A stretch of 64,000 bases of DNA from the NCBI RefSeq assembly GCF_000308475.2, contig NZ_BAFT02000070.1, forward strand, positions 52,368-116,367, in the 5' to 3' direction. Shown here in pieces: positions 1 to 8,794 of this stretch. The stretch is from Nocardia brasiliensis NBRC 14402 (lineage in GTDB: Bacteria > Actinomycetota > Actinomycetes > Mycobacteriales > Mycobacteriaceae). The stretch's first letter is position 1. Each line of letters begins with the position of its first letter. The position numbers and the translations under genes are program-made. A model generated the notes under the pieces. That model searched no databases, was not told where the DNA came from, and saw only the letters and a list, made by a program, of their open reading frames with translations.

Positions 1-516
1 GCCTTCCGCCGCCTGCCCACCGCGGGCCTGCAACTCGACGACCTCTGGGCCACCCCGACCCGGCTCGCCCAGCAGGCGAGCGGCTGGGCCGCCCGGCTCG
101 AACCCGAGCTCTCCGGCCCGCAGCGCGCGAACCTGGACCAAGTGCTGAAGGCCTATCCCGCGCTGTTCGCCGAGCGTCGCACGGTGCTCGCGCACGGGGA
201 CTTCACCCCGGTCAATATCCTCACCGACGGCGAAACCATCACGGGCCTGCTCGATTTCGAGTCCGTCCGGCTCGCCGACCCGCTCTTCGATCCCGCGTGG
301 TGGGCTTGGTCGGTCGGTTTCGCGGGCGCCGAGGTGCTGGCGCCCGCCTGGCCCGGATTTCTCGAGGCCGCGAAGTTCGACCCCGCCGAACCCGAGCTGG
401 CCGAGCGCGTGCGCGCCCTGCAGATCCTGCGGATGCTCGAATTGCTCACCAGCCAGAGCGATCTCAGTCCGAAGATCCGAGACGCGGTGTACGGCAAGCT
501 GGTCGCCGAGCTGTAG
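1..516 (+). CDS. Phosphotransferase (APH/choline kinase family), 5' end missing
   Basis: C-terminal 171 residues of a kinase-like phosphotransferase; the frame is open from the first base, so the start lies outside the window. The catalytic-loop motif HGDFTPVNIL and the downstream metal-binding DFE in LLDFESVRLADPLFD are both present, the usual signature of aminoglycoside/homoserine/choline kinase-like enzymes that transfer phosphate from ATP to a hydroxyl of a small molecule. The W-rich segment after the DFE motif is typical of the C-lobe. The substrate cannot be told from this part. The gene converges on the reductase gene to its right, with about 4 bp between the stop codons. Confidence 0.85.
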   Translation, partial: AFRRLPTAGLQLDDLWATPTRLAQQASGWAARLEPELSGPQRANLDQVLKAYPALFAERRTVLAHGDFTPVNILTDGETITGLLDFESVRLADPLFDPAWWAWSVGFAGAEVLAPAWPGFLEAAKFDPAEPELAERVRALQILRMLELLTSQSDLSPKIRDAVYGKLVAEL

Positions 517-520
517 CACC

Positions 521-1294
521 CTACTTCGCCGGATAGGCGTCGGCCAGCCATTCGGCGAAGGTGGGGCCTGCGAGGGTGGCGTGTGCGCCGGCCAGCAGTC
601 CGCCGTTCTCGAAGGTCTCGCGATCCGGGTTGGCCGGGTCGCTGGATTCGATGATCCGAGTGGCCGCGCCGCGCCGCGCGGCGAGCAGCCGGGCCGCGCC
701 CGCCATGGTCTCGGGCTGCGGGCCCGCGATCTCGGGGATCGGCGCACCGGTCGCCGCGGGCGCCGGGGCGACGGCCAGCTCCACCAGCGCTTCGGCCACC
801 GTGCGCGCGGCGACCAGCTGGGTGCGCATGTTCGCGAGGTAGGCGACATCACCCTGCGTGCCCCACTGGGTCATCACCTCGACCAGCTCGTGGAACTGGG
901 CGGCGCGCAGAATCTGTACCGGCAGCGGGCCCGCCGCGAGCGCGCGCTCGTGCGCCAGCTTGGCCGCGTTGTATCCGCCGGTGGCGTTGTCGATGCCGAT
1001 GATGGAGACCACCACCAGTCGTTCGACTCCGGCCTGCCGGCCCGCCTCGTGCAGGTTTCGCGCTGCGGCGGTGAAGAACTCGGTCGCGATGTCCTTGTCC
1101 GCCGACGGCGTGCTGGACGCGTCGATGACCACCTGCACGCCGGCCAGCGCCGCGGCCAGCGCCGCCCCGGTCTCGATGTCCACGCCGTCTTTCCGGGAGA
1201 ACGCCACCACCTCGTGGCCCTGCTCGTTCAGCACGTCCACCACGTGCCGTCCCAGCCGACCCGTCGCCCCGGCCACCGCGATCTTCTTCGTCAT
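521..1294 (-). CDS. NmrA-like NAD(P)-binding SDR-family reductase
   Basis: 257-residue Rossmann-fold protein opening with MTKKIAVAGATGRLG, the GxxGxxG dinucleotide-binding motif of atypical short-chain dehydrogenases (NmrA/NAD(P)H azoreductase-like group). A central VVSIIGIDNATGGYNAAKLAHE segment resembles the region around the modified active site. The ATG at 1294 is chosen over a longer in-frame extension because GAGG stands about 10 bp upstream and the extension lacks coding character. Such proteins either reduce small substrates or sense NADP(H) redox state; which applies is unknown. A second paralogue-like protein lies at 11.0-11.6 kb. Confidence 0.85.
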   Translation of the reverse strand: MTKKIAVAGATGRLGRHVVDVLNEQGHEVVAFSRKDGVDIETGAALAAALAGVQVVIDASSTPSADKDIATEFFTAAARNLHEAGRQAGVERLVVVSIIGIDNATGGYNAAKLAHERALAAGPLPVQILRAAQFHELVEVMTQWGTQGDVAYLANMRTQLVAARTVAEALVELAVAPAPAATGAPIPEIAGPQPETMAGAARLLAARRGAATRIIESSDPANPDRETFENGGLLAGAHATLAGPTFAEWLADAYPAK

Positions 1295-1386
1295 CGTTGC
1301 ACTCCTCTGTGTTCCTGCGCGTTCTGCCGCGTTCACAGAGAGGACGACCCAGCCCGCCCGAGTGTGACATCGGGGTGGCATGCGCA

Positions 1387-1417
1387 ATCCGCACCGGGCG
1401 AGGGACCCGGTGCGGAT
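1387..1417 (-). terminator. Hairpin terminator after the GT39 gene
   Basis: Perfect 12-bp stem ATCCGCACCGGG / CCCGGTGCGGAT with a 7-nt loop, starting 9 bp past the stop of the leftward glycosyltransferase gene. There is no clear T-run, as is common in high-GC actinobacteria. Confidence 0.7.
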
Positions 1418-1425
1418 CGAGCGGA

Positions 1426-3426
1426 CTATCGGGTGGCGGTGAGGTCGTACAGGGTTACGCCGTCCACCTCGGTGGCGGTGTAGTTGTCCTTGACCCACTG
1501 CGTGATCTGATTGCTGGTGGATTGTCCACCGTCGCCGGGCCCGCCTTCGCGTTCGCCGCGATTGCTGCCGATGAAATAGTGGATCTTCCCTTCTGCCACA
1601 TACTGTTTGAACTGATCAAGGGTCGGCGAGGGATCGCTGCCGTTGAAGCCGCCGATGGGCATGACGGGTAGCTCGGTGGCGAGCTGGAACCCTGCCGCGC
1701 TGTTGGAGCCGATGGCGGCGGCCGCCCAGGTGTAGGTGCTGCCGTCCTGCGCCAGCAGGGCGACGACCTTGTCGCTGGGTTTGCTCGCACCGAGCAACCC
1801 GCCCGCCGGGCCGCCCAGCATCTCGCGGCCCTGACCGGCTGCCGGGCCGCCCGGCATGCCCTGATGTCCAGGACCTTGTCCGCCGTCACCGCGCGGCATG
1901 CGGCCACCGGGCATGCCCTCACCCCACGGGCCGGGTCCGAACATCCCGAACCGGCCGACATTCGGGCCCGCCGACGGGATTGAGCCCTCGTGTGCGGTCG
2001 CGATGGTGTCGACGGCGTACGCGGTCGGCCCGGCCAAACCGGTGAACGCGATGGTGAGCGCGGAGACGACGGCCAGCTTGCGCCGTGCGGGAACGAGCGC
2101 GACGAGCGTCGCGAGAATGCCGGCGACGAGCACGGTCCAGCGCAGCCAGGGCTGCCAGTGGACGCTGCGGGACAACAACATCCACGCCGTCGCGGTGGTC
2201 AGCCCGACCGCGAGCGCGAGCATCAGCCGCACCCACAGTCGCCGCCGTTCCCGCCACAGCAGCACCGCGCCCGCTCCGGCCAGCGCCGCCACCGCGGGCG
2301 CGAGTGCCACCGTGTAGTACTGATGGAAGATGCCGGCCATGAAGCTGAAGGTCAGTCCGGTCGCCAACAGCCAACCGCCCCACAGGATCAGTCCGGCGCG
2401 CTGCCGATCGGTCCGGGCGGCTTTGCCGCGCAACAGGATTCCGGCCACCAGGGCGACCAGCGCGGCGGGGATCAGCCACGCGATCTGACCGCCCTGCGCG
2501 GGCTCGAACATCCGGGTGATGCCCGGACTGCCCCACATGCCGCCGCCACCGGCCGGCAGGTCGGCGCCACCCATGCCGACGCTGCCGCGCTCGTTGCCGT
2601 TCAGCCTGCCGAGCCCGTTGTAGCCGAGGGTGAGTTCGAGAATCGAATTGTTCTGTGACCCACCGATCCACGGCCGCGAAGCGGCAGGCCACAGCTCGAC
2701 GGCCAGCAGCCACCAGCCCGCGGCCACCACCATGGCGGCCCCGGCTGCCAGCAGTTGCAGCACCCGCTTGCCGAGTTTCGGCGGTCCGGCGATCAGGTAG
2801 GTCAGCACGAGCGGCGGCACCACCAGCAGCACCTGCAACTGCTTGGTGAGGAAGCCGAATCCGACGAATACGCCGGTGAGCACCAGCCAGCGCCACCGGC
2901 CGTCCTCGACCGCGCGGGTGATCGCCCACGCGGCGGCCACCATAAGGAACACCAGCAGCGCGTCCGGGTTGTTGAACCGGAACATCAGTGCGGCAACGGG
3001 AGTCACCGCGAGCACCAGCCCGGCGAGCAGCCCGGCGGCCGGACCGAACGGACGGCGCACGGTCGCCCAGACCAGGGCCACACTCGCCACGCCGAGCAGC
3101 ACCTCCGGTACCAGAATGCTCCAGCTGTTCAGGCCGAAGGCGCGCACCGACAGCTCCATCAGCCACAGCGAGGCGGGCGGTTTGTCCACGGTGATCGAGT
3201 TCGCGGCATCCGAGGAACCGAAGAAGAATGCCTTCCAGGACACCGAACCGGCTTGTACCGCAGCGGAATAGAACGAGTTGGCCCAGCCGTTGGCGCTCAG
3301 GTTGCACAGGTATGCGATCCCCGTGCCGAGCAGGAGAGCCGCCAAAGCCGGTAATTCCCAGCGATTTCCGTGCTGCCGTGCGGGTTGCTCGGGTGCCGCG
3401 GTCGGCGGCGCCAGGGTCGCCGTCAT
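1426..3426 (-). CDS. GT39/ArnT-like membrane glycosyltransferase
   Basis: 666-residue polytopic membrane protein. An N-terminal hydrophobic segment (LPALAALLLGTGIAYLCNL) is followed by an extracytoplasmic loop with the TVDKPP stretch typical of GT-C (ArnT/PMT/YkcB-like) transferases, many membrane spans to about residue 440, a Gly/Pro/Met-rich low-complexity linker (GMFGPGPWGEGMPGGRM) and a folded C-terminal domain ending near YDLTATR. Such enzymes use polyprenyl-phosphate sugars to glycosylate envelope glycans or proteins. The ATG overlaps the stop of the upstream GT2/GtrA gene (ATGA), so the two are translationally coupled. The GT2/GtrA partner probably makes and flips the lipid-linked sugar; this pairing is inferred from families and overlap. 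Confidence 0.85.
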   Translation of the reverse strand: MTATLAPPTAAPEQPARQHGNRWELPALAALLLGTGIAYLCNLSANGWANSFYSAAVQAGSVSWKAFFFGSSDAANSITVDKPPASLWLMELSVRAFGLNSWSILVPEVLLGVASVALVWATVRRPFGPAAGLLAGLVLAVTPVAALMFRFNNPDALLVFLMVAAAWAITRAVEDGRWRWLVLTGVFVGFGFLTKQLQVLLVVPPLVLTYLIAGPPKLGKRVLQLLAAGAAMVVAAGWWLLAVELWPAASRPWIGGSQNNSILELTLGYNGLGRLNGNERGSVGMGGADLPAGGGGMWGSPGITRMFEPAQGGQIAWLIPAALVALVAGILLRGKAARTDRQRAGLILWGGWLLATGLTFSFMAGIFHQYYTVALAPAVAALAGAGAVLLWRERRRLWVRLMLALAVGLTTATAWMLLSRSVHWQPWLRWTVLVAGILATLVALVPARRKLAVVSALTIAFTGLAGPTAYAVDTIATAHEGSIPSAGPNVGRFGMFGPGPWGEGMPGGRMPRGDGGQGPGHQGMPGGPAAGQGREMLGGPAGGLLGASKPSDKVVALLAQDGSTYTWAAAAIGSNSAAGFQLATELPVMPIGGFNGSDPSPTLDQFKQYVAEGKIHYFIGSNRGEREGGPGDGGQSTSNQITQWVKDNYTATEVDGVTLYDLTATR

Positions 3427-4727
3427 CGGTTTCCTCCCTCGGTGCCCAGCACCGTCGCGCCGGGTGCGTCGCTCGTCTCGGGCCGCACCGCCACCGCCGT
3501 CCGGGACGTGCTGTCGGGTGTGTTCCGGAAGACCCAGCGCAACCCGACGAAGCGCAGAATGGTGGCCACCAGGTTCGCCACGACGAGTACGAACAGCTCC
3601 AGGTGCACCGGTGCGTCCGGCGCCCAATGGTGCAGCGTGAACAGCGATCCGCTGGTCAGGGCCAGCCCGATGCCGAAGATCACCAGTCCCTGGAACTGAT
3701 GCGAGACCACGCCGGTCGATCCGCGCACGCCGAAGGTGAAGGCCCGGTTGGCTGCCGTGTTCGCGACGGCGGTGATCAGCAACGCGAGGAAGTTGGCCAC
3801 CTGCGCGCCGGTAAACGATTGCAGCGCAACGTAAAGCAGGAGGTAGGCGAGGGTGCTGAGCACGCCGACGATCGCGAAGCGCACCAGCTGGCCGACCATG
3901 CCGAGCGGCACGCCGGGCACCAGCGGCTCGCGTCCCACTGCGCGGCGCAGCTCGTCCATCGGCAGCGCGCCGGTGGCCAGGGCCCGGCCGAGCCGGCCGA
4001 TGCCGAGCAGATCCTTGCGCGCGGTGTCCAGGATGTCGACCCGGCTGTCCGGATCGTCGATCCAGTCCACCGGCACCTCGTGGATGCGCAGCCCGGCCCG
4101 CTCGGCGAGCACCAGCAATTCGGTGTCGAAGAACCATTCACCGTCGCGCACCAGCGGCAGCAGCCGGCGCGCCACCTCGGTGCGCATCGCCTTGAAACCG
4201 CACTGGGCGTCCGAAAAGTGGGCTTGCAGTGACGCTTTCAGCAATAGGTTGTAGCAGCGCGAGATGAATTCCCGCTTCGGTCCGCGCACCACCCGCGACG
4301 ACGCGCTGAGCCGGGTGCCGATCGCCAGGTCGGAATGCCCGGTGATCAGCGGCGCGACCAGCGGCAGCAACGCGTTGAGATCGGTGGACAGGTCGACGTC
4401 CATGTACGCGACCACCTGAGCGTCGGAGTGTTCCCACACCGCGCGCAGCGCCCGCCCTCGGCCCTTGGCGTCCAGGTGCACCACCCGTACGCCGTCCAGC
4501 TCGTCCGCGAGCAGCCGCGCCACCTCGAGGGTGGCGTCGGTGCTGGCGTTGTCGGCGACCGTGATCCGCGCCGTGAAGGGGAACCCCTCGCGCAGATACG
4601 CGTGCAGCCTGCGCACACAGACGCCGAGGTCGGTTTCTTCGTTGTAGACCGGGATCACCACATCGAGCACGGGTGTCCCGCTTTTCTCGGCTCTTTCCGC
4701 AGCCGCGACGGTCACAGTCTCGGTCAT
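3423..4727 (-). CDS. Bifunctional GT2 glycosyltransferase / GtrA flippase
   Basis: About 434 residues with two domains. Residues 20-240 are a GT2 nucleotide-sugar transferase of the polyprenyl-phosphate sugar synthase type: DVVIPVYNEE, ADNASTDAT and the metal-binding DVD in YMDVDLSTDLN. Residues 260-395 carry four hydrophobic spans typical of GtrA-type flippases. The ATG at 4727 is preferred over the GTG three codons upstream because GAGGG is correctly spaced before it. The enzyme should charge polyprenyl phosphate with a hexose in the cytoplasm and help flip it for the overlapping GT39 transferase. Sugar identity (mannose or glucose) is not decidable from sequence. Confidence 0.85.
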   Translation of the reverse strand: MTETVTVAAAERAEKSGTPVLDVVIPVYNEETDLGVCVRRLHAYLREGFPFTARITVADNASTDATLEVARLLADELDGVRVVHLDAKGRGRALRAVWEHSDAQVVAYMDVDLSTDLNALLPLVAPLITGHSDLAIGTRLSASSRVVRGPKREFISRCYNLLLKASLQAHFSDAQCGFKAMRTEVARRLLPLVRDGEWFFDTELLVLAERAGLRIHEVPVDWIDDPDSRVDILDTARKDLLGIGRLGRALATGALPMDELRRAVGREPLVPGVPLGMVGQLVRFAIVGVLSTLAYLLLYVALQSFTGAQVANFLALLITAVANTAANRAFTFGVRGSTGVVSHQFQGLVIFGIGLALTSGSLFTLHHWAPDAPVHLELFVLVVANLVATILRFVGLRWVFRNTPDSTSRTAVAVRPETSDAPGATVLGTEGGNR

Positions 4728-4873
4728 GGTGACCACCCTCGACGGTCACGCTGCCACGGAGCTGGGCCTCAGCTGTGAGGTTGCTGGGGGCTGGAAGCGG
4801 TACGCGACCCCCTCGGCGTAGCGTACGGTCGAAGTATCGGGGCCGTTCAGGTCCTGCGAGCAAAGGACCACGC

Positions 4874-4999
4874 TTGTCCGACAAGTCTCCGCGCAGCTCG
4901 ATGTCGAAGAAATCCGGAAAGTCGCTCAAGGAGAAGCGAGCCGACAAGAAGTCGAAAGCCGCCGCTGATCCGAGCATCCTCGACCCGAAGAAGCGTTGA
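4874..4999 (+). CDS. Small Lys/Ser-rich conserved actinobacterial protein
   Basis: 41-residue basic protein beginning (TTG) MSDKSPRSSMSKKSGKSLKE and ending in DPKKR, with about a quarter of its residues lysine. AAAGGA lies 7 bp upstream of the TTG, which decides the start; the internal ATG at codon 10 has no Shine-Dalgarno. From memory, similar tiny Lys-rich proteins with a conserved SKKSGKSLKEKRA core occur widely in actinobacteria, with unknown function. It is predicted to be disordered and possibly nucleic-acid associated, which is inference only. It reads into a hairpin terminator shared with the convergent exporter gene. Confidence 0.7.
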   Translation: MSDKSPRSSMSKKSGKSLKEKRADKKSKAAADPSILDPKKR

Positions 5000-5003
5000 T
5001 CGC

Positions 5004-5038
5004 CGCTGAGCGAGGCCGTCCGATATCCTCGCTCAGCG
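5004..5038. terminator. Bidirectional hairpin terminator
   Basis: 12-bp stem CGCTGAGCGAGG / CCTCGCTCAGCG with an 11-nt loop, between the convergent small-protein gene and the exporter gene. Confidence 0.75.
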
Positions 5039-5085
5039 ATCTCATCGACTCCGCCGTGGGTGCACCCGAACGATGTCGACCCAGG

Positions 5086-6600
5086 TCAGGTGAGTGCCCG
5101 GGCTTCGGCTGCGGGCACCTGCGACGCACCTCGACGACGTAGCAACCCCAGTGCCGCCACCGCGCCGAGCAACGCGACCGCGCCGCTCACCGCCAGGGTC
5201 GCCTGCACGCCCGCCGCGGCCGCGCTCCGGATCGCCTCGTCGAGGGCCGCCCGCGTCTGCACGGGCGCCAGTTGCACCAGCATCGCGGACTGCCCGCCGG
5301 CCACCGCCCGCGCCGCGGCCTGCGGCTCCGGTACGCCGTGCGCGGCGAGCACCTCCCCTGCGCGGGCCGTGAAGACGCTGCCGAGCGTGGCTATCCCGAA
5401 AGTGAAGCTGAGCTGCTGCGCGGTATTGAGCGAGCCGGTCGCCATGCCCGCCCGCTGCCACGGCACCGCCGCCATGGCCGCCGAACTCAGCGTGGCGGTG
5501 GCCAGGCCGACGCCGAGGCCGACCACCAGGAACCCGGGCAGCAATGCGACCCAACCGGATTCGCCGTCCACCAGCAGCGCGCCGAGGACGCCGCCGGCAC
5601 CCGTCGCGCCCAGCCCGCCCGCGATGATCGGACCGCGACGCTCGCCGTGCAGGAACCGGCCGATACTGCCGGAAACCAGAAAAGCCATGACGGACAACGG
5701 AAGTCCGGCCGCCCCGGCCTGGATCGCGCTGAGCCCGAGCACCGATTGCAACCAGATCTGGGTGTACATCAGCGCGCCGAAAGCGCCGAAAAACAAGGTG
5801 CCCGCGGCGATCAGCACGCCGAGGAACGAGCGGTCCCGCAGCAACGCCAGGTCGAGCACGGGTTGCGCCGAGACCCGTTCGATCACCAGGAACACGGCCA
5901 GCGCCGCCGCGCCGAGCAGCAGCAAGCCCCAGGTGAGCGGGTCGGACCAGCCGTGCCCGCCGGCGCGGATCAGCGCGTAGGTGGCCGCCGCCGCGCTGAC
6001 GGTGAACGTCGCCATGCCTGCCAGGTCGACGCGGCCGCGCTGTGCCCGTTCCGGTTCGGCGAGCACGCGGCAGGTGAGCGCGATGGCCACCGCGCTCACC
6101 GGCAGGTTGACGAAGAAGATCCACCGCCAGGACGCAAGATCGGTGAGCAGCCCGCCGATGATCGGCCCGACGGCGCTGGACGCGCCCGCGACCGAACCCC
6201 AGACCCCGTAGGCGACGCCTCGGTCCCGCCCGTCGTACGCGGCGTTCAGCAGCGCGAAGGTAGTGCACGCCATGGCGGTCGCGCCGACGCCCTGCGCCAC
6301 GCGGGCCGCCACCAGCACGGTCGGATTCGGCGCGATCCCGCAGAGCAGCGAGGCGAAGGCGAACACGATCGAGCCGATCAGGTAGGTGTGCCGGTGCCCG
6401 GCCAGGTCGGCGATCGAGCCCGCCCCGAGCATCAGCGCCGCCATCGCGAGGGCGTAGCCGTCGACGACCCACTGCAGTGCGCTGAACGATGCGTCCAGAT
6501 CGTTTCGTATGTCCGGTAGTGCGACGTTCACGATGGTGACGTCGATCAGCAGCATGAAGGTGCCCAGACACACCGTCAGCAGCGGCAGCCATTTTCGCAA
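5086..6600 (-). CDS. MFS drug exporter, DHA2 (14-TM) family
   Basis: 504-residue major-facilitator transporter of the EmrB/QacA type. It has an N-terminal TM1 with LIDVTIVNVALPDI (motif D1 region), the WVVDGYALAMAAL segment of TM2, an R-containing antiporter motif C region (SVAGASSAVGPIIGGLL) in TM5, and about 14 hydrophobic segments. Such proteins export hydrophobic or cationic drugs in exchange for protons. The gene is divergent from the double Lrp/AsnC regulator at 6708, with about 107 bp between them, making that regulator the likely controller. Substrate unknown. Confidence 0.88.
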   Translation of the reverse strand: MRKWLPLLTVCLGTFMLLIDVTIVNVALPDIRNDLDASFSALQWVVDGYALAMAALMLGAGSIADLAGHRHTYLIGSIVFAFASLLCGIAPNPTVLVAARVAQGVGATAMACTTFALLNAAYDGRDRGVAYGVWGSVAGASSAVGPIIGGLLTDLASWRWIFFVNLPVSAVAIALTCRVLAEPERAQRGRVDLAGMATFTVSAAAATYALIRAGGHGWSDPLTWGLLLLGAAALAVFLVIERVSAQPVLDLALLRDRSFLGVLIAAGTLFFGAFGALMYTQIWLQSVLGLSAIQAGAAGLPLSVMAFLVSGSIGRFLHGERRGPIIAGGLGATGAGGVLGALLVDGESGWVALLPGFLVVGLGVGLATATLSSAAMAAVPWQRAGMATGSLNTAQQLSFTFGIATLGSVFTARAGEVLAAHGVPEPQAAARAVAGGQSAMLVQLAPVQTRAALDEAIRSAAAAGVQATLAVSGAVALLGAVAALGLLRRRGASQVPAAEARALT

Positions 6601-6707
6601 AGCCGTTGTCCTCTCAGGGTTTCGGGGGGAGGTGAGACGGCGTCGAGTATTCGCAGCGACACGATGACCGGTCGCCTCGCCGCCGATCGGGCGTAGATTT
6701 CTTCCTT

Positions 6708-7742
6708 GTGGCCACCCCGCTGGTAGAAAAAAGTGCCCTGATGGACGAGATGGACGCGCAGATCGTGCATGCGCTCCAGTTCGATCCCCGGGTGGCGTTC
6801 AATCGACTGGCCGCCGAGCTCGGTGTCGCCGAGCAGACCGTCGCCCGCCGCTACCGCCGGTTGCGCCGGGACGGAGTGGTGCGGGTGATCGGGGCCGTCG
6901 ACCCACGCGCGCTCGGCGAGAACGACTGGATCATCCGGGTGCGCTGCCGTCCGGACGGTGCCCGGCAGGTGGCGGAGGCGCTGGCGCGCCGCGACGACGC
7001 GGCCTGGGTGAGCATCGCCGCGGCGGGGGCCGAGGTGTCGTTCTCCCTGCACCCGCGCAGCGCGCAGGAACGCGACGAACTGCTGGTCCAGCGGTTGCAG
7101 CGGTCCGCGCCGGTGCACGACATCACGGCCGCGATGGTGCTGCACCGATTCGTCGGGCCGAACGTGATCGATTGGCGCGGTCGGCAATTCGCTCGGAGCG
7201 CGCCCGACACCGCCGTTCCGGAAGACGCCGACGCGGACCTCCGGCTGCGTGCGGAGGATCTCGCCCTGGTCGAGTTGTTGTCCAGGGACGGGCGCACCGG
7301 CTACTCGGCGCTGGCCCGGGCCACCGGCCTGACGACCGGGCGGGTGATGCGCCGGATCGCCGCCTTGCAGGCGGCGAATATTCTCTACTTCGACCTCGAT
7401 ATCGCCCCTGCCGCCCTGGGGCCGAGCCTGTCGGCCTTCCTGTGGTTGCGCGTCGCGCCCGCACGGCTCGACGCCGTCGGCCGCGCCCTCATCGCGCATC
7501 CCGAAACCGATTACGCGGCAGCGGTTACCGGGCCGTTCAACCTCTACGCGGTGCTCACCGCGGCGACCGCCGATGACCTGTACCGCTATGTCACGACGAA
7601 GATGGCGGCCCTGGACGGCGTGCACAGTTTCGAACTGACCCCGGTGCTGGAGCGCTGCAAACAGGCGGGCGCCCGGATCACGGCGGGCCTGCTCACGCCA
7701 CCGGCGCCGGTGCCGCCGCGGAACCGAAGGGCGGCAACGTGA
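6708..7742 (+). CDS. Lrp/AsnC-family regulator with two tandem Lrp units
   Basis: 344 residues from a GTG start. Two successive helix-turn-helix plus ligand-domain units are visible: HTH1 around residues 12-60 (NRLAAELGVAEQTVARRYRRL) with a RAM-like domain to about 150, then HTH2 around 180-225 (YSALARATGLTTGRVMRRIAAL) with a second RAM-like domain to about 325. Typical Lrp proteins are about 150 residues with a single unit, so this is an internal duplication or fusion. TAGATT lies 8 bp upstream of the GTG and no Shine-Dalgarno is visible, suggesting a leaderless mRNA; ATG at 6741 is the alternative start. It is divergent from the exporter gene and probably regulates it. Confidence 0.82.
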   Translation: MATPLVEKSALMDEMDAQIVHALQFDPRVAFNRLAAELGVAEQTVARRYRRLRRDGVVRVIGAVDPRALGENDWIIRVRCRPDGARQVAEALARRDDAAWVSIAAAGAEVSFSLHPRSAQERDELLVQRLQRSAPVHDITAAMVLHRFVGPNVIDWRGRQFARSAPDTAVPEDADADLRLRAEDLALVELLSRDGRTGYSALARATGLTTGRVMRRIAALQAANILYFDLDIAPAALGPSLSAFLWLRVAPARLDAVGRALIAHPETDYAAAVTGPFNLYAVLTAATADDLYRYVTTKMAALDGVHSFELTPVLERCKQAGARITAGLLTPPAPVPPRNRRAAT

Positions 7743-7959
7743 TTCCGTGCCCAGCCGGTACAGCGGGCCGCCGAATCCTCGTAGGGCAGGCGCGGCACGA
7801 GGCGAAAGGCGCTAGCGTCCGTGGCGATCGGCACGCGGACGCCGTACGCCACCGAGGATGATGCTCGCCGCCGTGTCCGGGCCGGGTCCCACGGCTCGAG
7901 CGAGGTCAACGGCCGGACGATGGCATCGGTACCGCTGGTAGCAGGTAGCATCCGGAATC

Positions 7960-8685
7960 GTGATGCGCAGCGGGCGAAAACTGGACGAGGTGCCGCGCAA
8001 GCGCGTCGACGCACGCACGGAGCGGTGGCGCGAACACCGGCAGAAGGTGCGCGCGGAGTTCGTGGACGCGGCCTTCCGTGCGCTGGACAAGTTCGGCCCG
8101 GACGTCAGCATGGGCGATATCGCCAAGGAGGCCGGTGCCGCGAAACCCAAGCTATACCGGCATTTCGAGGACAAGACCGATCTCTACAACGCGATCGTCG
8201 ACCGGGTCCGCGACATGCTGTGGGAACAGATCATCGCCAGTTTCGACCTGACCAACGATTCGGCGCGCGAACTCGTGCGCCGGGGCGCCGCGGAGTATGT
8301 GCTCGTGGTGTCGGAGCACCCGAACGTCTTCCGGTTCATGCTGCACAGCCATTTCGCGCAGCAGTCCGACGATTCCGAACGCGCGTTGCAATCGGCTCGC
8401 CAGTCGGCCAAGCGCGCCGCCGATCTGTTCGCGGAGCTGCTCGCGGAGAAGGCGGTCGAGGTCGACGGGGTGGAATTGGTCATCTATTCGATCTTCGGCG
8501 CGGTCGCCTCGGCCACCGACTGGTGGCTCGGCGCGAATCGGCTGTCGACCCAGGCCATGCCGATCGAAAAGTTCGTCGCCTATCTCGCGGAAACCATTTC
8601 CGCGCTGGCCGAAGCGAATGCCCGGCTCAACGGCATCACCATCGATGCCGATCTGCCACTGCATCTCGCTTTCGCGAGCGAATGA
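7960..8685 (+). CDS. TetR-family transcriptional regulator
   Basis: About 241 residues. The N-terminal HTH spans roughly residues 30-75 (FVDAAFRALDKFGPDVSMGD then AGAAKPKLYRHFEDK), the classical TetR DNA-binding region with YRHF in the recognition helix end. The C-terminal ligand domain contains tryptophan-rich helices near residue 190 and gives no hint of ligand. GTG at 7960 is immediately followed by GATG, so ATG at 7963 is an equal option; TAGCAT sits 8 bp before the GTG and no Shine-Dalgarno is seen, pointing to a leaderless message. No divergent target gene adjoins it; the preceding 217 bp hold no gene that I can support. Confidence 0.85.
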   Translation: MMRSGRKLDEVPRKRVDARTERWREHRQKVRAEFVDAAFRALDKFGPDVSMGDIAKEAGAAKPKLYRHFEDKTDLYNAIVDRVRDMLWEQIIASFDLTNDSARELVRRGAAEYVLVVSEHPNVFRFMLHSHFAQQSDDSERALQSARQSAKRAADLFAELLAEKAVEVDGVELVIYSIFGAVASATDWWLGANRLSTQAMPIEKFVAYLAETISALAEANARLNGITIDADLPLHLAFASE

Positions 8686-8750
8686 GGTCCGCCGCAACCA
8701 CGCGAACCACGGTGTTCTCGCTGAGCCGCTTCGTCGAGGTCAGCTGCGTT

Positions 8751-8771
8751 TGCGACACCCTTATTGTCGCA
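8751..8771. terminator. Short hairpin between convergent genes
   Basis: Stem TGCGACA / TGTCGCA with a 7-nt loop (CCCTTAT), between the TetR gene and thiD, which converge here. Confidence 0.5.
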
Positions 8772-8794
8772 GCACCCACCGACAGGAATGGGGT

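Noticed and set aside
7743..7959. Possible gene in the gap before the TetR gene
   Set aside because: Frames on both strands lack ribosome sites and recognisable motifs.
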